Positions 1 through 8,465 are shown, counted from the stretch's first letter. The stretch is DNA of 30,915 bases from Pseudomonadota bacterium (GCA_023426545.1 JAFAAN010000170.1:1-30915), one strand, 5' to 3'. The notes: generated by a model from the letters alone, not told the origin. Made by a program: numbers and translations.

Positions 1-318
1 CCCGCGAGCAGCGGCCCCGGCCCGCGAGACTCGGGCGCGCGGGCCCGTCCCACCTGGGATGACGAGGCCACGCCGCCCCGGGGCACACGGGCGCCGCCGC
101 CCGAGCCGCCCGGGAAGGACCCGTGGACGGTGCTGGGCATCGCCCCGGGCACGCCCCTGGATGAGGCCCGCCGGGCCTTCCGGACGCTCATCGCGCAGTA
201 CCACCCGGACAAGGTGGCGCACCTGGCGCCCGAGTTCCACGCGCTCGCGGAGCTCCGCACGCGCGAAATCCTGGACGCCTGGGGCGAGGTGGAGCGGGCG
301 CTGGCCCCGGGCGCGTGA
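1..318 (+). CDS. J-domain protein, 3' end (partial)
   Basis: The reading frame is open from base 1, so the 5' end lies outside the window; about 105 residues remain. The first 40 or so are Pro/Arg/Gly-rich linker. The last 65 form a J-domain: a DPWTVLGIAPG entry, an amphipathic helix, then the diagnostic HPD tripeptide in QYHPDKVAHLAPEF, and a closing helix ending in WGEVERAL. J-domains stimulate the ATPase of Hsp70 (DnaK) through the HPD loop. Here the J-domain is at the C-terminus, unlike classical DnaJ, and no zinc-finger or substrate domain follows, so this is a J-domain protein of unknown client. It converges on the next gene, and a GC hairpin overlaps the stop codon. The domain call is firm; the full-length protein is unknown. 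Confidence 0.85.
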   Translation, partial: PASSGPGPRDSGARARPTWDDEATPPRGTRAPPPEPPGKDPWTVLGIAPGTPLDEARRAFRTLIAQYHPDKVAHLAPEFHALAELRTREILDAWGEVERALAPGA

Positions 319-331
319 CGGCGCCACGCGC
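311..331 (+). terminator. Possible terminator hairpin over the J-domain gene stop
   Basis: GCGCGTG (311-317) and CACGCGC (325-331) are perfect 7-bp arms around a 7-nt loop that begins inside the TGA stop. It sits between two convergent genes. There is no T-tract, so termination is only plausible. Confidence 0.35.
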
Positions 332-333
332 GT

Positions 334-1314
334 CTAGTGCGACACCGGGAGGATGAGGGGCCCGCCACCCTCCAGCGCGAAGCGCGCGATGATGGGCATG
401 TGGTCGGACAGCCCGTGGAAGCGGCTCCGGGGGTCGCCGAACGGAGAGGTCTCCTGGGCGTCGAGCCAGCGCACGCCAGCCCCGGAGAACACGTGGTCCA
501 GGTGCATGCGCATGCGCATGAAGCCGGCGGTGGGGAAGCCGCGCGACACGTTCGGGTCAATCTGCCCCACGGCGGCCTGGGCGCAGGTGAGCCGGCCATC
601 GGTGGTCAGGTAGCGGTACACGGGCGACGCGGGCGGCGAGTTGAAGTCGCCGCACACGATGTAGGGCTCGGCGCCGGTGAGCGTCTGCATGAAGTCCGTC
701 AGCTTGCGCGCCTCGTGGAGCTGGTTGACGCCGCAGCCCATCTTGTCGCGCGTGGACCAGAACTCACGGGCGAAGGGCGTGGGCAGGCTGAGGTGCGTGT
801 TGAAGATGTGGAAGGGGTGCCCGTCCTCGCGCCGCAGCAGGCGCATGTGGGCGCAGATGCGGCTCTGCTTCCGGTCCTTGAGGCGCTGGACGTGGTGATG
901 GGTGATGGCCTGGGGCGCGGCCACGTTGTGCGTGGCCACCTCCAACCTGCGCGTGTTCACCAGCACCGCCAGCCCCGTGGTGTAGAGCGACACCTCGCCC
1001 AGCTTGTAGTGGTGGGCGCGGAAGTAGAACGCCTCGTAGGGCATCTCGCGCCCCTGCGCGCCGAACGTCTCCACCATCCGGCCCATGAAGGCGGTGAGCT
1101 GAGTCTCGCCCCGGTGCCTGGGCCGGTCGGCGATGTTGCTGCGCAGTGAGGATGTCTCCACCTCCTGCAAGCAGATGACATCCGGTAACGGGTCCAGCGC
1201 CGCCAGCGCCGCGGCGACCCGGCGCTTCGGGCCCACGGTGCTGGCCAGGCCGCGGAGCATGTGGGCGAAGTAACGGACGTTGTAGGTGACGATTCGCAGC
1301 GCGGATGGGCTCAT
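334..1314 (-). CDS. Endonuclease/exonuclease/phosphatase family hydrolase
   Basis: This 326-residue protein carries the full set of metal-dependent EEP-fold motifs: TYNVRY (Asn12), LQEVE (catalytic Glu51), FNTHLSL (His174), CGDFNSP (Asp223, Asn225), LDHVF (Asp273, His274) and LSDHMPI (Asp304, His305). The fold is shared by DNase I, exonuclease III, sphingomyelinases and inositol phosphatases, all of which cut phosphodiester or phosphomonoester bonds using Mg2+. The substrate cannot be told from sequence alone. No signal peptide is evident, so it is probably cytoplasmic. It begins with ATG and is divergent from the lipoprotein gene to the right across about 214 bp. Family is certain; substrate is unknown. 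Confidence 0.9.
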   Translation of the reverse strand: MSPSALRIVTYNVRYFAHMLRGLASTVGPKRRVAAALAALDPLPDVICLQEVETSSLRSNIADRPRHRGETQLTAFMGRMVETFGAQGREMPYEAFYFRAHHYKLGEVSLYTTGLAVLVNTRRLEVATHNVAAPQAITHHHVQRLKDRKQSRICAHMRLLRREDGHPFHIFNTHLSLPTPFAREFWSTRDKMGCGVNQLHEARKLTDFMQTLTGAEPYIVCGDFNSPPASPVYRYLTTDGRLTCAQAAVGQIDPNVSRGFPTAGFMRMRMHLDHVFSGAGVRWLDAQETSPFGDPRSRFHGLSDHMPIIARFALEGGGPLILPVSH

Positions 1315-1528
1315 GGGCAGTGCGACGGCCCCCTCCAGTGGGCCTTGGGGAAAAACTACTAACCGCCAGGTGCCCCGGCTCGCGGAGGAGTTGCGCGTCC
1401 GACACTTCGGGGGCCTGCCCGGCCGGCCGCCCCGAGGGCGGGGGCGCGAGAGAGGGCCCGTCCCTCACGGGGATGTGGTTTCATCCCGCGCGCAGCGGTC
1501 TTCCTCCACACACAAGCGAGGCATGTGC

Positions 1529-2089
1529 ATGCGCGGAATGACATGGGGGCTGATGGCCGCCGCCGCGGTGGGGCTCCTGGGGTGCGGCGGCGAGGACACG
1601 TACCTGTACGACGTGAGCCTGGACCCGGCGACGCTGGCCAACGTCCTGACGGAGTGTACGGAGGCGGTCGAGGCGGCGCAGGGCGCCGCGACGGGCCTCG
1701 AGCCGCGGCAGCGCTGGACGATTCGAAGAGGGGAGATGGACACGATGTACGTCGAGGTCCCCGACATCGACTTCCAGACGCCGAACAACGCCTACGTCAT
1801 CAACGGCGACGGCGAGCCGGACGTGCTCAGGGGCTCGGTGGGCGCGGACGGCGGCTACCAGTTCTTGCACATCCGGACGGAGCTGGAGCCGGAGGAGCCG
1901 CTCCATGCCCTGGGCAACGAGCACGTGTTCCGCATCGTCATCGAGAACAAGAAGCTGGATGACGACATCCGCGGCTTCCTCTGGGTCCGCAACGAGCGCG
2001 TCGAGCGGGACCCGGTCACGGGGGCGGTGACGGCGGCCGTTGGCTGCACGTCGGCCATTCGCTTCACGGGGCGCCGGGCGCGGGAGTAG
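1529..2089 (+). CDS. Predicted lipoprotein, unknown function
   Basis: This 186-residue protein has a lipoprotein signal: a hydrophobic Met/Ala/Leu stretch followed by LLGC with lipidation Cys19, then GGEDTY. I chose ATG 1529 because GAGG (1518-1521) lies 7 nt upstream of it; ATG 1523 would be only 1 nt from that site, and upstream in-frame starts would bury the signal peptide. The mature part is acidic and shows no motif I recognise. One stretch, DDDIRGFLWVRNERVE, looks like an edge of a beta-rich domain. The last 26 bp overlap tail-to-tail with the DUF3037 gene on the other strand. Lipidation is well supported; function is not known. Confidence 0.8.
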   Translation: MRGMTWGLMAAAAVGLLGCGGEDTYLYDVSLDPATLANVLTECTEAVEAAQGAATGLEPRQRWTIRRGEMDTMYVEVPDIDFQTPNNAYVINGDGEPDVLRGSVGADGGYQFLHIRTELEPEEPLHALGNEHVFRIVIENKKLDDDIRGFLWVRNERVERDPVTGAVTAAVGCTSAIRFTGRRARE

Positions 2090-2480
2090 CCCGCTTCATC
2101 CGCACCACGGTGTCCAGCAGGTGCTCCAGCGCGGCCTGGGGCTCGGTGCACAGGCCCGAGTGGACCGGCCCTGTCTGGATGATGGTGCTGCGCGGCGCCA
2201 CCACCCAGTGCCACCGCTCCTTCTGGGACAGGCGGCCAATGGGGCCGGAGCCCCTCCCGCCCTCGCACACGCGGCGGAAGCTCTCCAGGTGGCCGCGCAC
2301 CATCTCCAGGTCCACGTCGGGCCACAGGGCCTTCAGGCGCGCCTCGTCCGGTTCCACGAGCACCCCCAGGAAGCGCTGGGTGGCGCAGAAGAGGACGACG
2401 CCCGCGTTGATGAACTCCTCGCGCTCCACCCGCGGGACGACGCGGATGATGGCGTAATCAAACGAGCTGGGTGCGGGCAC
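2064..2480 (-). CDS. DUF3037 domain protein
   Basis: The 138-residue product opens with SFDYAIIRVVPRVEREEFINAGVVLFC, the typical start of the DUF3037 family: a conserved Tyr-Arg-x-VP core followed by E-x-x-N-x-G-V. No catalytic role is established for the family. It follows the HipA-like kinase gene with a 23-bp overlap (2458-2480), so the two are almost certainly translated from one mRNA. DUF3037 genes are known to pair with HipA-like kinase genes, which suggests a partner or substrate relationship (inference). Its 3' end overlaps the convergent lipoprotein gene by 26 bp. No signal peptide or membrane segment is seen. Confidence 0.8.
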   Translation of the reverse strand: MPAPSSFDYAIIRVVPRVEREEFINAGVVLFCATQRFLGVLVEPDEARLKALWPDVDLEMVRGHLESFRRVCEGGRGSGPIGRLSQKERWHWVVAPRSTIIQTGPVHSGLCTEPQAALEHLLDTVVRMKRATPAPGAP

Positions 2481-3243
2481 GGTCCGCCTCCTCGATGAAC
2501 GCGGGCACCGCTTCCAGCCGGCGCATCAGCCACGTGACGTAGGCCGCGCGGTGGGCCTCGGCGGTGGGGAAGGGGGACTCCGTGCCGGTGAGCCACGGCT
2601 CCGGAATCGCGCCCACGATGCGCTCCACCACCTCCCGGGTGATGCGCGCGCCCAGCCGCTCGCCGGCCTCGGTCAGCGCCGTGGCCCAGGGCAGCAGCAC
2701 GTGGTCCTTGATGGGGGCGAAGCGGCCCTGGCTGCGCGCCTCCCAGTCGTCCCACGAGTGGTGGAAGTACAGCGACGCCCCGTGGTCGATGAGCCACAGG
2801 TTCCGGTGCCAGGTCAGCAGGTTGGGGTTGCGCGGCGTGCGGTCCACGTTGGTGATGTACGCGTCGAACGCGACGATGCCGGACGCGACCGCCGCCTCGG
2901 GGGTGGCGTCCGCCACCGGGTCGAAGGTCACCGACGCCGGCAGGTAGTCCAGGGCCAGGTTGAGGCCGGCGCTGGCCTTGAGCAGCTCGCGAATCTCGGA
3001 GTCCGGCTCGTTGCGCCCCAGCGCCGGGTCCAGCTCCACGAGCACGAGCTCCGGCACCCGCAGCCCCAGCTCCCGGGCCAGCTCTCCGGCGATGAGCTCG
3101 GCGATGAGCGCCTTGGCGCCCTGGCCGGCGCCCCGGAACTTCACGACATAGAGGCCCGCGTCGTCCGCCTCGATGATGGCCGGCAGTGAGCCGCCCTCTC
3201 GCAGAGGCGTCACGTAGCGCGTGGCGATGACCGTCCTTGGCAT
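2458..3243 (-). CDS. HipA-like kinase domain protein
   Basis: This 261-residue protein resembles the HipA family of Ser/Thr kinases, best known from toxin-antitoxin modules that phosphorylate glutamyl-tRNA synthetase. Visible kinase-like elements are LYVVKFRG (Lys35, candidate ATP-binding lysine), AFDAYITNVDRTPRNPNLL (catalytic-loop-like Asp127, Asn132, Asp134, Asn139) and LIDHGASLYF (Asp153, metal-binding DFG equivalent). It is much shorter than full HipA (about 440 residues) and lacks the N-terminal subdomain. No HipB-like DNA-binding partner is adjacent; instead it overlaps a DUF3037 gene. The ATG start has GGGAG about 6 nt upstream. Kinase fold is likely; toxicity and target are unknown. 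Confidence 0.8.
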   Translation of the reverse strand: MPRTVIATRYVTPLREGGSLPAIIEADDAGLYVVKFRGAGQGAKALIAELIAGELARELGLRVPELVLVELDPALGRNEPDSEIRELLKASAGLNLALDYLPASVTFDPVADATPEAAVASGIVAFDAYITNVDRTPRNPNLLTWHRNLWLIDHGASLYFHHSWDDWEARSQGRFAPIKDHVLLPWATALTEAGERLGARITREVVERIVGAIPEPWLTGTESPFPTAEAHRAAYVTWLMRRLEAVPAFIEEADRARTQLV

Positions 3244-3422
3244 CCTGAACTCCCGTCCTCTCGCGGCCCTCCGCCGGGGAGCCGCCGCGAGCCGGCATGT
3301 AACACGTCACCAGGGGAGCGCCGCCCGGAACGCCGCTGTCGGCGCCCCATCGGCAACTTTATCCGACACGGTGCGACAATTATTTATCGGCGGTTTTTCT
3401 GTCCCCCACGGAGCCCCCCATC

Positions 3423-5060
3423 ATGGAAATCACTCGCAAGCCGAAGTCGCCCGTGTCGCAGTCCAACCGCGCCGCTGACGCGGCGAAGCCGGCCGCCGAG
3501 GCCCGGCCCGTGGAGAAGGCGCCGGTCCAGACGAAGGACGGCTTCGAGTCGGCCCCGGCGGGGGGCGCGCGCGCCTCCAACTTCGTGGACCGCCCCAAGG
3601 GGAACTTCGTGGACCGCCCCTCCGGCCTGCCCCCGGGCACGCCGTCGGCGCTGCCGGCCACGGCCTTCACCTTTGGCTCCGGCCACGTCGCCATCCGCCC
3701 CTTCGCGGAGAGCGCGGCCCGGACGCCCGTCACGCTGAAGGCGTCGGCCACGCCGAACGCGAAGGTGGACGACCTGAAGACGGTGACGTCCACCGTGTCG
3801 TTCGACCAGGACGTCAAGCTGGACTCGCTGAAGCTGAACCTGGACCTGGCGCACACCTTCCGGGGCGACCTCGTCGTCAAGCTGACCAGCCCCTCCGGCA
3901 AGACGGAGACGGTCCACAACCGCAAGGGCGGCAGCGCGGACGACCTCAAGGGCAGCTTCGACCTGAGCGGCTTCAAGGGCGAGTCCACCCAGGGCACCTG
4001 GACGCTCTCCGTCGAGGACAAGGCGCGCCGTGACACCGGCACCCTGAAGAGCTGGAGCCTGGACGCCACGGGCCAGGCCACGGGCACCAGCCCCGTCGAG
4101 GAGCCGAAGCCCCGCCTCTCCGGCCCGCCGGTCATCGCCGTGTTCGACGGGGGCGTGGACTACAAGCACTCCGACCTGGATGACGCGATGTGGGTCAACC
4201 CGAACGAAATCGCGGGTGACGGCATCGACAACGACGGCAACGGCGTCAAGGACGACGTCTACGGCTACAACGTCGGCTACAACAGCGGCGACGTGATGCG
4301 CGGCAGCGGCACGGACCACGGCACGCACGTGGCCGGCATCATCGCCGCCGAGGACAACGGCGAGGGCAACACCGGTATCGCCGCGGGCAAGGCGAAGATC
4401 ATGAGCCTGGGCGGCCTGTACAACGGCGCCGACCTGCTCACCAACTTCGAGCGCGGCGTCGACTACATGGTGAAGATGAAGACCGAGCACGGCGTGAACA
4501 TCCGCGCCGTCAACGCCAGCTTCGGCAACGAGTACCGCAACCCGGCCGACGTGAAGCGCTGGACGGACGCGGTGCAGAAGCTGGCCGACGCGGACATCCT
4601 CCTGGTCGCGGCCACGGCGAACGGCTACGGCAGCAACCTGAACGACGTGGCGGACATGCCCGCCAACATCGACCTGCCCAACGTCATCACCGTGGCGGCG
4701 ATGGACAAGAACAACGACAAGCTCGCGGACTTCTCCTCGTACGGCGACAAGGTGGTGGAGCTGGCCGCGGTGGGTGAGGACGTGCTGAGCACCGTGCCGG
4801 GCGGCCGCTGGGAGGAGATGAGCGGCACCTCCATGGCCACCCCGACGGTGGCGGGCGCCGCGGCGCTGATGTTCGCCGAGAACCCGGACCTGACGGCCGC
4901 GCAGGTGCGCGACCTGCTGGTGCAGACGGTGGAGGTGGACCCCGACCTCAAGGGCAAGGTGAGCACCAGCGGCAAGCTGGACATCGAGGCAGCCGTCGCC
5001 GCCGCCAAGGCCACCGTCACCTCCCGCCCGGAGGACGACACCACCGTCGCCGGCCGCTGA
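3423..5060 (+). CDS. Subtilisin-like (S8) serine protease with N-terminal P-domain
   Basis: The 545-residue protein has three parts. Residues 1-80 are a low-complexity region with the direct repeat NFVDRPKG/NFVDRPSG (53-68). Residues about 90-215 match a proprotein-convertase P-domain (jelly-roll), including DLAHTFRGDLVVKLTSPSG and a closing GTWTLSVEDKARRDTGTLKSW. The S8 peptidase domain spans about 236-525. The triad is Asp242 (AVFDGGVD), His299 (DHGTHVAG) and Ser470 (SGTSMATP), with oxyanion Asn400 in LLVAATANG. P-domains normally follow the catalytic domain; here it precedes it. There is no signal peptide, so it is either intracellular or exported by another route. A strong hairpin terminator follows the stop. 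Family is certain; substrate and location are open. Confidence 0.93.
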   Translation: MEITRKPKSPVSQSNRAADAAKPAAEARPVEKAPVQTKDGFESAPAGGARASNFVDRPKGNFVDRPSGLPPGTPSALPATAFTFGSGHVAIRPFAESAARTPVTLKASATPNAKVDDLKTVTSTVSFDQDVKLDSLKLNLDLAHTFRGDLVVKLTSPSGKTETVHNRKGGSADDLKGSFDLSGFKGESTQGTWTLSVEDKARRDTGTLKSWSLDATGQATGTSPVEEPKPRLSGPPVIAVFDGGVDYKHSDLDDAMWVNPNEIAGDGIDNDGNGVKDDVYGYNVGYNSGDVMRGSGTDHGTHVAGIIAAEDNGEGNTGIAAGKAKIMSLGGLYNGADLLTNFERGVDYMVKMKTEHGVNIRAVNASFGNEYRNPADVKRWTDAVQKLADADILLVAATANGYGSNLNDVADMPANIDLPNVITVAAMDKNNDKLADFSSYGDKVVELAAVGEDVLSTVPGGRWEEMSGTSMATPTVAGAAALMFAENPDLTAAQVRDLLVQTVEVDPDLKGKVSTSGKLDIEAAVAAAKATVTSRPEDDTTVAGR

Positions 5061-5079
5061 GCCAGACTTGAAGTTATCG

Positions 5080-5112
5080 GAAGCTCCCGGTGCCCCAGGC
5101 GCCGGGAGCTTC
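5080..5112. terminator. Intrinsic terminator, probably bidirectional
   Basis: GAAGCTCCCGG (5080-5090) pairs perfectly with CCGGGAGCTTC (5102-5112) around an 11-nt loop. On the + strand it is followed by TTCG, a weak T-run. It lies 20 bp after the protease stop and 28 bp before the stop of the convergent lipoprotein gene, so it can serve both. Confidence 0.75.
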
Positions 5113-5140
5113 TTCGTGCCCGATTCGGTTGCGCGCGGCC

Positions 5141-6352
5141 CTACGGCGTGAGGCCGGGCACCCACACGCCCCAGTCCGTGAGCTGCGCGCCGCCCCCCTC
5201 GGGCGTGAGCTGGTCGAGCAGCGGCTGGAAGCGGGCTTCGAGGGCCAGTCCGGACAGCGCGTCCTCCCATGGGTCGGCGGCGTAGGCCTGGACGCGGACG
5301 CTGTTCGCCTGGGGCTGCGCCGTCTCGAACTGGAGCACCGGGACGCGGTGGTTGCCCGCCGTCAGCGTCGCGCGCTTCGCTGTGGCGGCGCCCTCGGGGG
5401 CAGGGGGCCACTGGCGCACGTCCAGGGACTCCCAGATGCGCGCGAGCACCACCTCTTCCAGCGGCACCGCTTCCGCCTGGGCGAAGTCCGGGCACGCCGC
5501 GCCCGAGCCCGGCGGCGTCACCTGCTGGCGCAGGACGTGGCCGCGCTCGGCGGTCTGGCAGGTGCGCAGCACGGACGGCGTGCCTTCCGACTCCATCCGC
5601 ACGTCGAACCAGGTGCCCGGCCCCAGGGGACGCGTGAGCGTGGGCGCCTGTCCGGCGCCGCCTTCCTGGCCCTGGCGCGCCTCTACCAGCGTGAGCTGGG
5701 AGCCGCCGCCCATGCCGAAGCCCGCCAGCGTGGTGCTCGCGTCGAGCAGGCCATTGGTGAGGTACAGCGGGCCCGGCTCCACGGCGTAGAGGCGGTTCTC
5801 CAGGGGGCCGTCCATCATCCGCTTGTCGTTCAGGTAACGCTTCGCTTCCCAGTGCCGGCCCGCGGCGGTGAGCTGCTCGGTGCTCTGCGTGCCTTCGCGC
5901 GGGACGTCCAGCGCACGCGACGCATCCGCTCGCACCGGCACCACCAGCGAACGCGCCAGCATCGGCTGCCGCGACGGCGCGCCGCCATCCTCGGTGAAGG
6001 AGAGGCCCAGCCAGACCCAGGGCAGCTCCACGGCCACCACCTCCAGCGTCACCGTGCCCGCCACCGCGGCCGCGGGCACGGTGCCCGGCTGATGACGGCC
6101 CAGGGCCTTCCGGTTGGCGGAGAAGGAGTACGCCACGCGGTCGCCCACGCGGGCGCGCAGCCAGGGCGAGTTGCCGCGCCGCGGCGGCGTGCCTGTCTCC
6201 GCCGTGCCCTCCTGCGCGGGCTGTTCAGGCGGCGCGGCGGTGTCGCCGGAGGGCGCGGTGTGGGGCTCCACGCTCTTGCAGCCCGCGCCAAGGGCCAGGG
6301 CCGCGCACAGCATCGCGGGGCGGGACAGGGAGGAGGCGACGGGCTTTCGCAT
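5141..6352 (-). CDS. Predicted lipoprotein, unknown function
   Basis: This 403-residue protein starts with a lipoprotein signal: MRKP, a hydrophobic Ala/Leu stretch, then LGAGC with the lipidation Cys at about residue 25. A Pro/Thr/Glu-rich tether (about 26-60) separates the anchor from the folded part, as expected for an exposed periplasmic or surface lipoprotein. The mature region begins GNSPWLRARVGDRVAYSFSANRKA and looks mainly beta-stranded; only two further Cys (in RTCQTAE and GAACPDF) are seen, which could pair in a disulfide. I do not recognise a catalytic motif. It is divergent from the DUF4139 gene across 97 bp. Lipidation is confident; function unknown. Confidence 0.8.
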   Translation of the reverse strand: MRKPVASSLSRPAMLCAALALGAGCKSVEPHTAPSGDTAAPPEQPAQEGTAETGTPPRRGNSPWLRARVGDRVAYSFSANRKALGRHQPGTVPAAAVAGTVTLEVVAVELPWVWLGLSFTEDGGAPSRQPMLARSLVVPVRADASRALDVPREGTQSTEQLTAAGRHWEAKRYLNDKRMMDGPLENRLYAVEPGPLYLTNGLLDASTTLAGFGMGGGSQLTLVEARQGQEGGAGQAPTLTRPLGPGTWFDVRMESEGTPSVLRTCQTAERGHVLRQQVTPPGSGAACPDFAQAEAVPLEEVVLARIWESLDVRQWPPAPEGAATAKRATLTAGNHRVPVLQFETAQPQANSVRVQAYAADPWEDALSGLALEARFQPLLDQLTPEGGGAQLTDWGVWVPGLTP

Positions 6353-6449
6353 GCGGGCAACCTCGGGGGAGGGGGCATTGCGTCACCCCTGGCGAGGCTT
6401 GATACACCGGGGGGCCGGCCGTCCCCAACTTCCTGGAGTTCCGAGGCTC

Positions 6450-8453
6450 ATGACCACGAACCTGCCCATCCGCCGCGTCGTCCTCTACAAGCATGGCGTT
6501 GGCTACTTCGAGCGCCGGGGGAAGGTGCGCGGCAGCGACACCCTCCACCTGGACTTCAAGGCGCGCGACATGAACGACGTGCTGAAGTCCCTGACGGTGT
6601 TGGACCTGTCGGGCGGCTCGGTGTCGGCGGTGAGCTACGACTCCACGAAGCCGCTGGAGCAACTCCTGGCGGAGGCCACCATCCGCATTCCCGAGGACGG
6701 CAGCCTCACGGCGCTGCTGGGGCAAATCAAGGGCGCGCGGGTGCGGGTGCGCGTGGGCGGCGCGCAGGTGGAGGGCTCCATCATCGGCCTGGACTCGCTG
6801 GCGGTGGCGGCGGGTGAGACGAGTGTCGTGCGCCCGTTCCTGTCGCTGCTGGTGGGCGCCTCGCTGCGCACCTTCGACATCCTCGACGTGGCCGAGCTGG
6901 AGTTCCTGGACGAGGCCGTGCGCAAGGATTTGGAGTTCTACCTGGCCACGGTGCTGTCCTCGTACAAGAAGGACTCCAAGCGGATGGCCATCCTCACCTC
7001 GGGCGAGGGGGAGCGCGAGCTGTTCGTCAGCTACGTGGTGGAGTCTCCGGTGTGGAAGACGAGCTACCGCATCCTCCTGGACGAGGGCGAGCCGCCGCTG
7101 CTCCAGGGCTGGGCGCTGGTGGACAACACGGGGGACGAGGATTGGGTGGACGTGGGGCTGTCGCTCATCGCCGGGCTGCCGGTGTCCTTCGTGCATGACC
7201 TCTACAACCCCCGCTACCTGAAGCGGCCGGTGGTGGAGGTGAAGACGGAGGCCGCCGCCGCGCCGGTGATTCCGGAGGAGAGCTTCGGGGGCGCCCAGGA
7301 CATGGCGAAGGAGATGGCCGTGGCCGCCGCGCCGATGATGGCCGCGATGCCCGCCGCGCCCGCCGCCGCGCCGCGCCGCGCCCGGGTGGCGGAGAAGCCC
7401 TTGGCCGGGTCCGGCGGCGGGGGGCCGAAGCTGCGCGAGGTGATGGAGCGGGGCGCGGTGACGACGCTCACGAAGGAGGTCGGGGACCTCTTCGAGTACG
7501 GCGTCGACCGGCCGGTGACGGTGCACCGCAACCAGAGCGCGCTGGTGCCCATCCTGCACAAGCCCTTCGAGGGCCGGCGGGTGCTCCTCTACAACCGGGC
7601 CACGCGCGAGAAGAACCCCATGGCGTGCATCGAGCTGAAGAACACCACGGGCCTGACGCTGGAGGGCGGTCCGGTGACGGTGTCGGAGGACGAGCGGTAC
7701 GTGGGAGAGGCGATGCTCGACACGATGAAGCCGAACGACAGGCGCTTCGTGCCCTACGCGGTGGAGCTGGGCTGCGTGATGTCCGTCGAGGACGGCGTCG
7801 AGGACGGGCCGGTGTTCCGCGTGGTGGTGAACGCCGGCATGATGATGGCGGAGTACTTCCACCTGCGGCGCACGACGTACCGGGCGCGCAACAAGGCGCA
7901 GCGGGCGCAGGTGCTGTACGTGGAGCACCCGCGCGCGGGCTGGGAGCTGGCGAAGGACGCGCCGGAGCCGTCGGAGACGACGGAAGGCTTCTGGCGCTTC
8001 AAGCGCGAGCTGGCGGCGGGCGCGCAGGACACGCTGACCGTCACCGAGCGCACGCGCGGGCAGCGGCAGTACCTGGTCTCCAGCATGGGGCTGGACGAGG
8101 TCTCCTACTTCGTGTCGCAGCGGTTCATCGACGAGAAGATGGCGGCGGCGCTGAAGGAGGTCGTCGCGCAGCGCGAGCAGGTGGACGCGCTGGCCAGGGA
8201 CGAGCAGCGCCTGGTGGACGAGCGCAGCCAGCTCTTCCGGGACCAGGAGCGCATCCGCTCCAACATCGAGTCGTTGAAGAGCGGGGCCTCGCAGCGGGAG
8301 CTGGCCGAGCGCTTCGTCGCGAAGCTCAACGAGCAGGAGGACCGGCTGGAGGCGATTGCCTCCGAGCTGGAGGCGCTGGCGAAGCGGCGGCAGGAGGCGC
8401 AGAAGGCGCTCAACCGCCGCATCCAGGGGCTCAGCTACACGGCGGACCTGTAG
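6450..8453 (+). CDS. DUF4139 domain protein
   Basis: The 667-residue protein carries the DUF4139 hallmark block ESPVWKTSYRILL (about 198-210) followed by LQGWALVDNTGDEDWVDVGLSL (about 218-240). It starts with a conserved IRRVVLYKHGVGYFERRG segment. Residues about 285-325 are an Ala/Pro/Met-rich and Gly-rich linker. The last 100 residues (about 560-660) are strongly charged and heptad-like, so a coiled coil is probable. Many DUF4139 proteins carry a signal peptide; this one does not, which suggests a cytoplasmic role. I chose ATG 6450 because the conserved N-terminal motif begins there and GAGG lies 4 nt upstream; the frame is open further back but lacks family features. Biochemical function of DUF4139 is unknown to me. 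Confidence 0.85.
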   Translation: MTTNLPIRRVVLYKHGVGYFERRGKVRGSDTLHLDFKARDMNDVLKSLTVLDLSGGSVSAVSYDSTKPLEQLLAEATIRIPEDGSLTALLGQIKGARVRVRVGGAQVEGSIIGLDSLAVAAGETSVVRPFLSLLVGASLRTFDILDVAELEFLDEAVRKDLEFYLATVLSSYKKDSKRMAILTSGEGERELFVSYVVESPVWKTSYRILLDEGEPPLLQGWALVDNTGDEDWVDVGLSLIAGLPVSFVHDLYNPRYLKRPVVEVKTEAAAAPVIPEESFGGAQDMAKEMAVAAAPMMAAMPAAPAAAPRRARVAEKPLAGSGGGGPKLREVMERGAVTTLTKEVGDLFEYGVDRPVTVHRNQSALVPILHKPFEGRRVLLYNRATREKNPMACIELKNTTGLTLEGGPVTVSEDERYVGEAMLDTMKPNDRRFVPYAVELGCVMSVEDGVEDGPVFRVVVNAGMMMAEYFHLRRTTYRARNKAQRAQVLYVEHPRAGWELAKDAPEPSETTEGFWRFKRELAAGAQDTLTVTERTRGQRQYLVSSMGLDEVSYFVSQRFIDEKMAAALKEVVAQREQVDALARDEQRLVDERSQLFRDQERIRSNIESLKSGASQRELAERFVAKLNEQEDRLEAIASELEALAKRRQEAQKALNRRIQGLSYTADL

Positions 8454-8465
8454 CGGCCGCGCTAC
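8450..8465. repeat. Inverted repeat spanning two convergent stop codons
   Basis: GTAGCG (8450-8455) and CGCTAC (8460-8465) flank a 4-nt GCCG loop. The TAG stops of the + strand DUF4139 gene (8451-8453) and of the - strand gene (8462-8464) occupy mirror positions in the arms. It could act as a short bidirectional terminator but lacks T-tracts. Confidence 0.4.

Noticed and set aside
1286..1528. N-terminal extension of the 1529 lipoprotein to an upstream start
   Set aside because: The extension is Arg/Pro-rich, overlaps the divergent gene start and would bury the signal peptide.
3358..3386. Possible sigma70 promoter TTTATC-N17-TATTTA before the S8 protease
   Set aside because: The -35 element matches only about half of the consensus. 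The AT-rich patch is real but too weak to call.
3384..5495. Very long open frame antisense to the S8 protease gene
   Set aside because: Typical GC-rich shadow of a real gene: Val/His/Arg/Gly-rich composition, no domain, and the sense strand has a complete catalytic triad.
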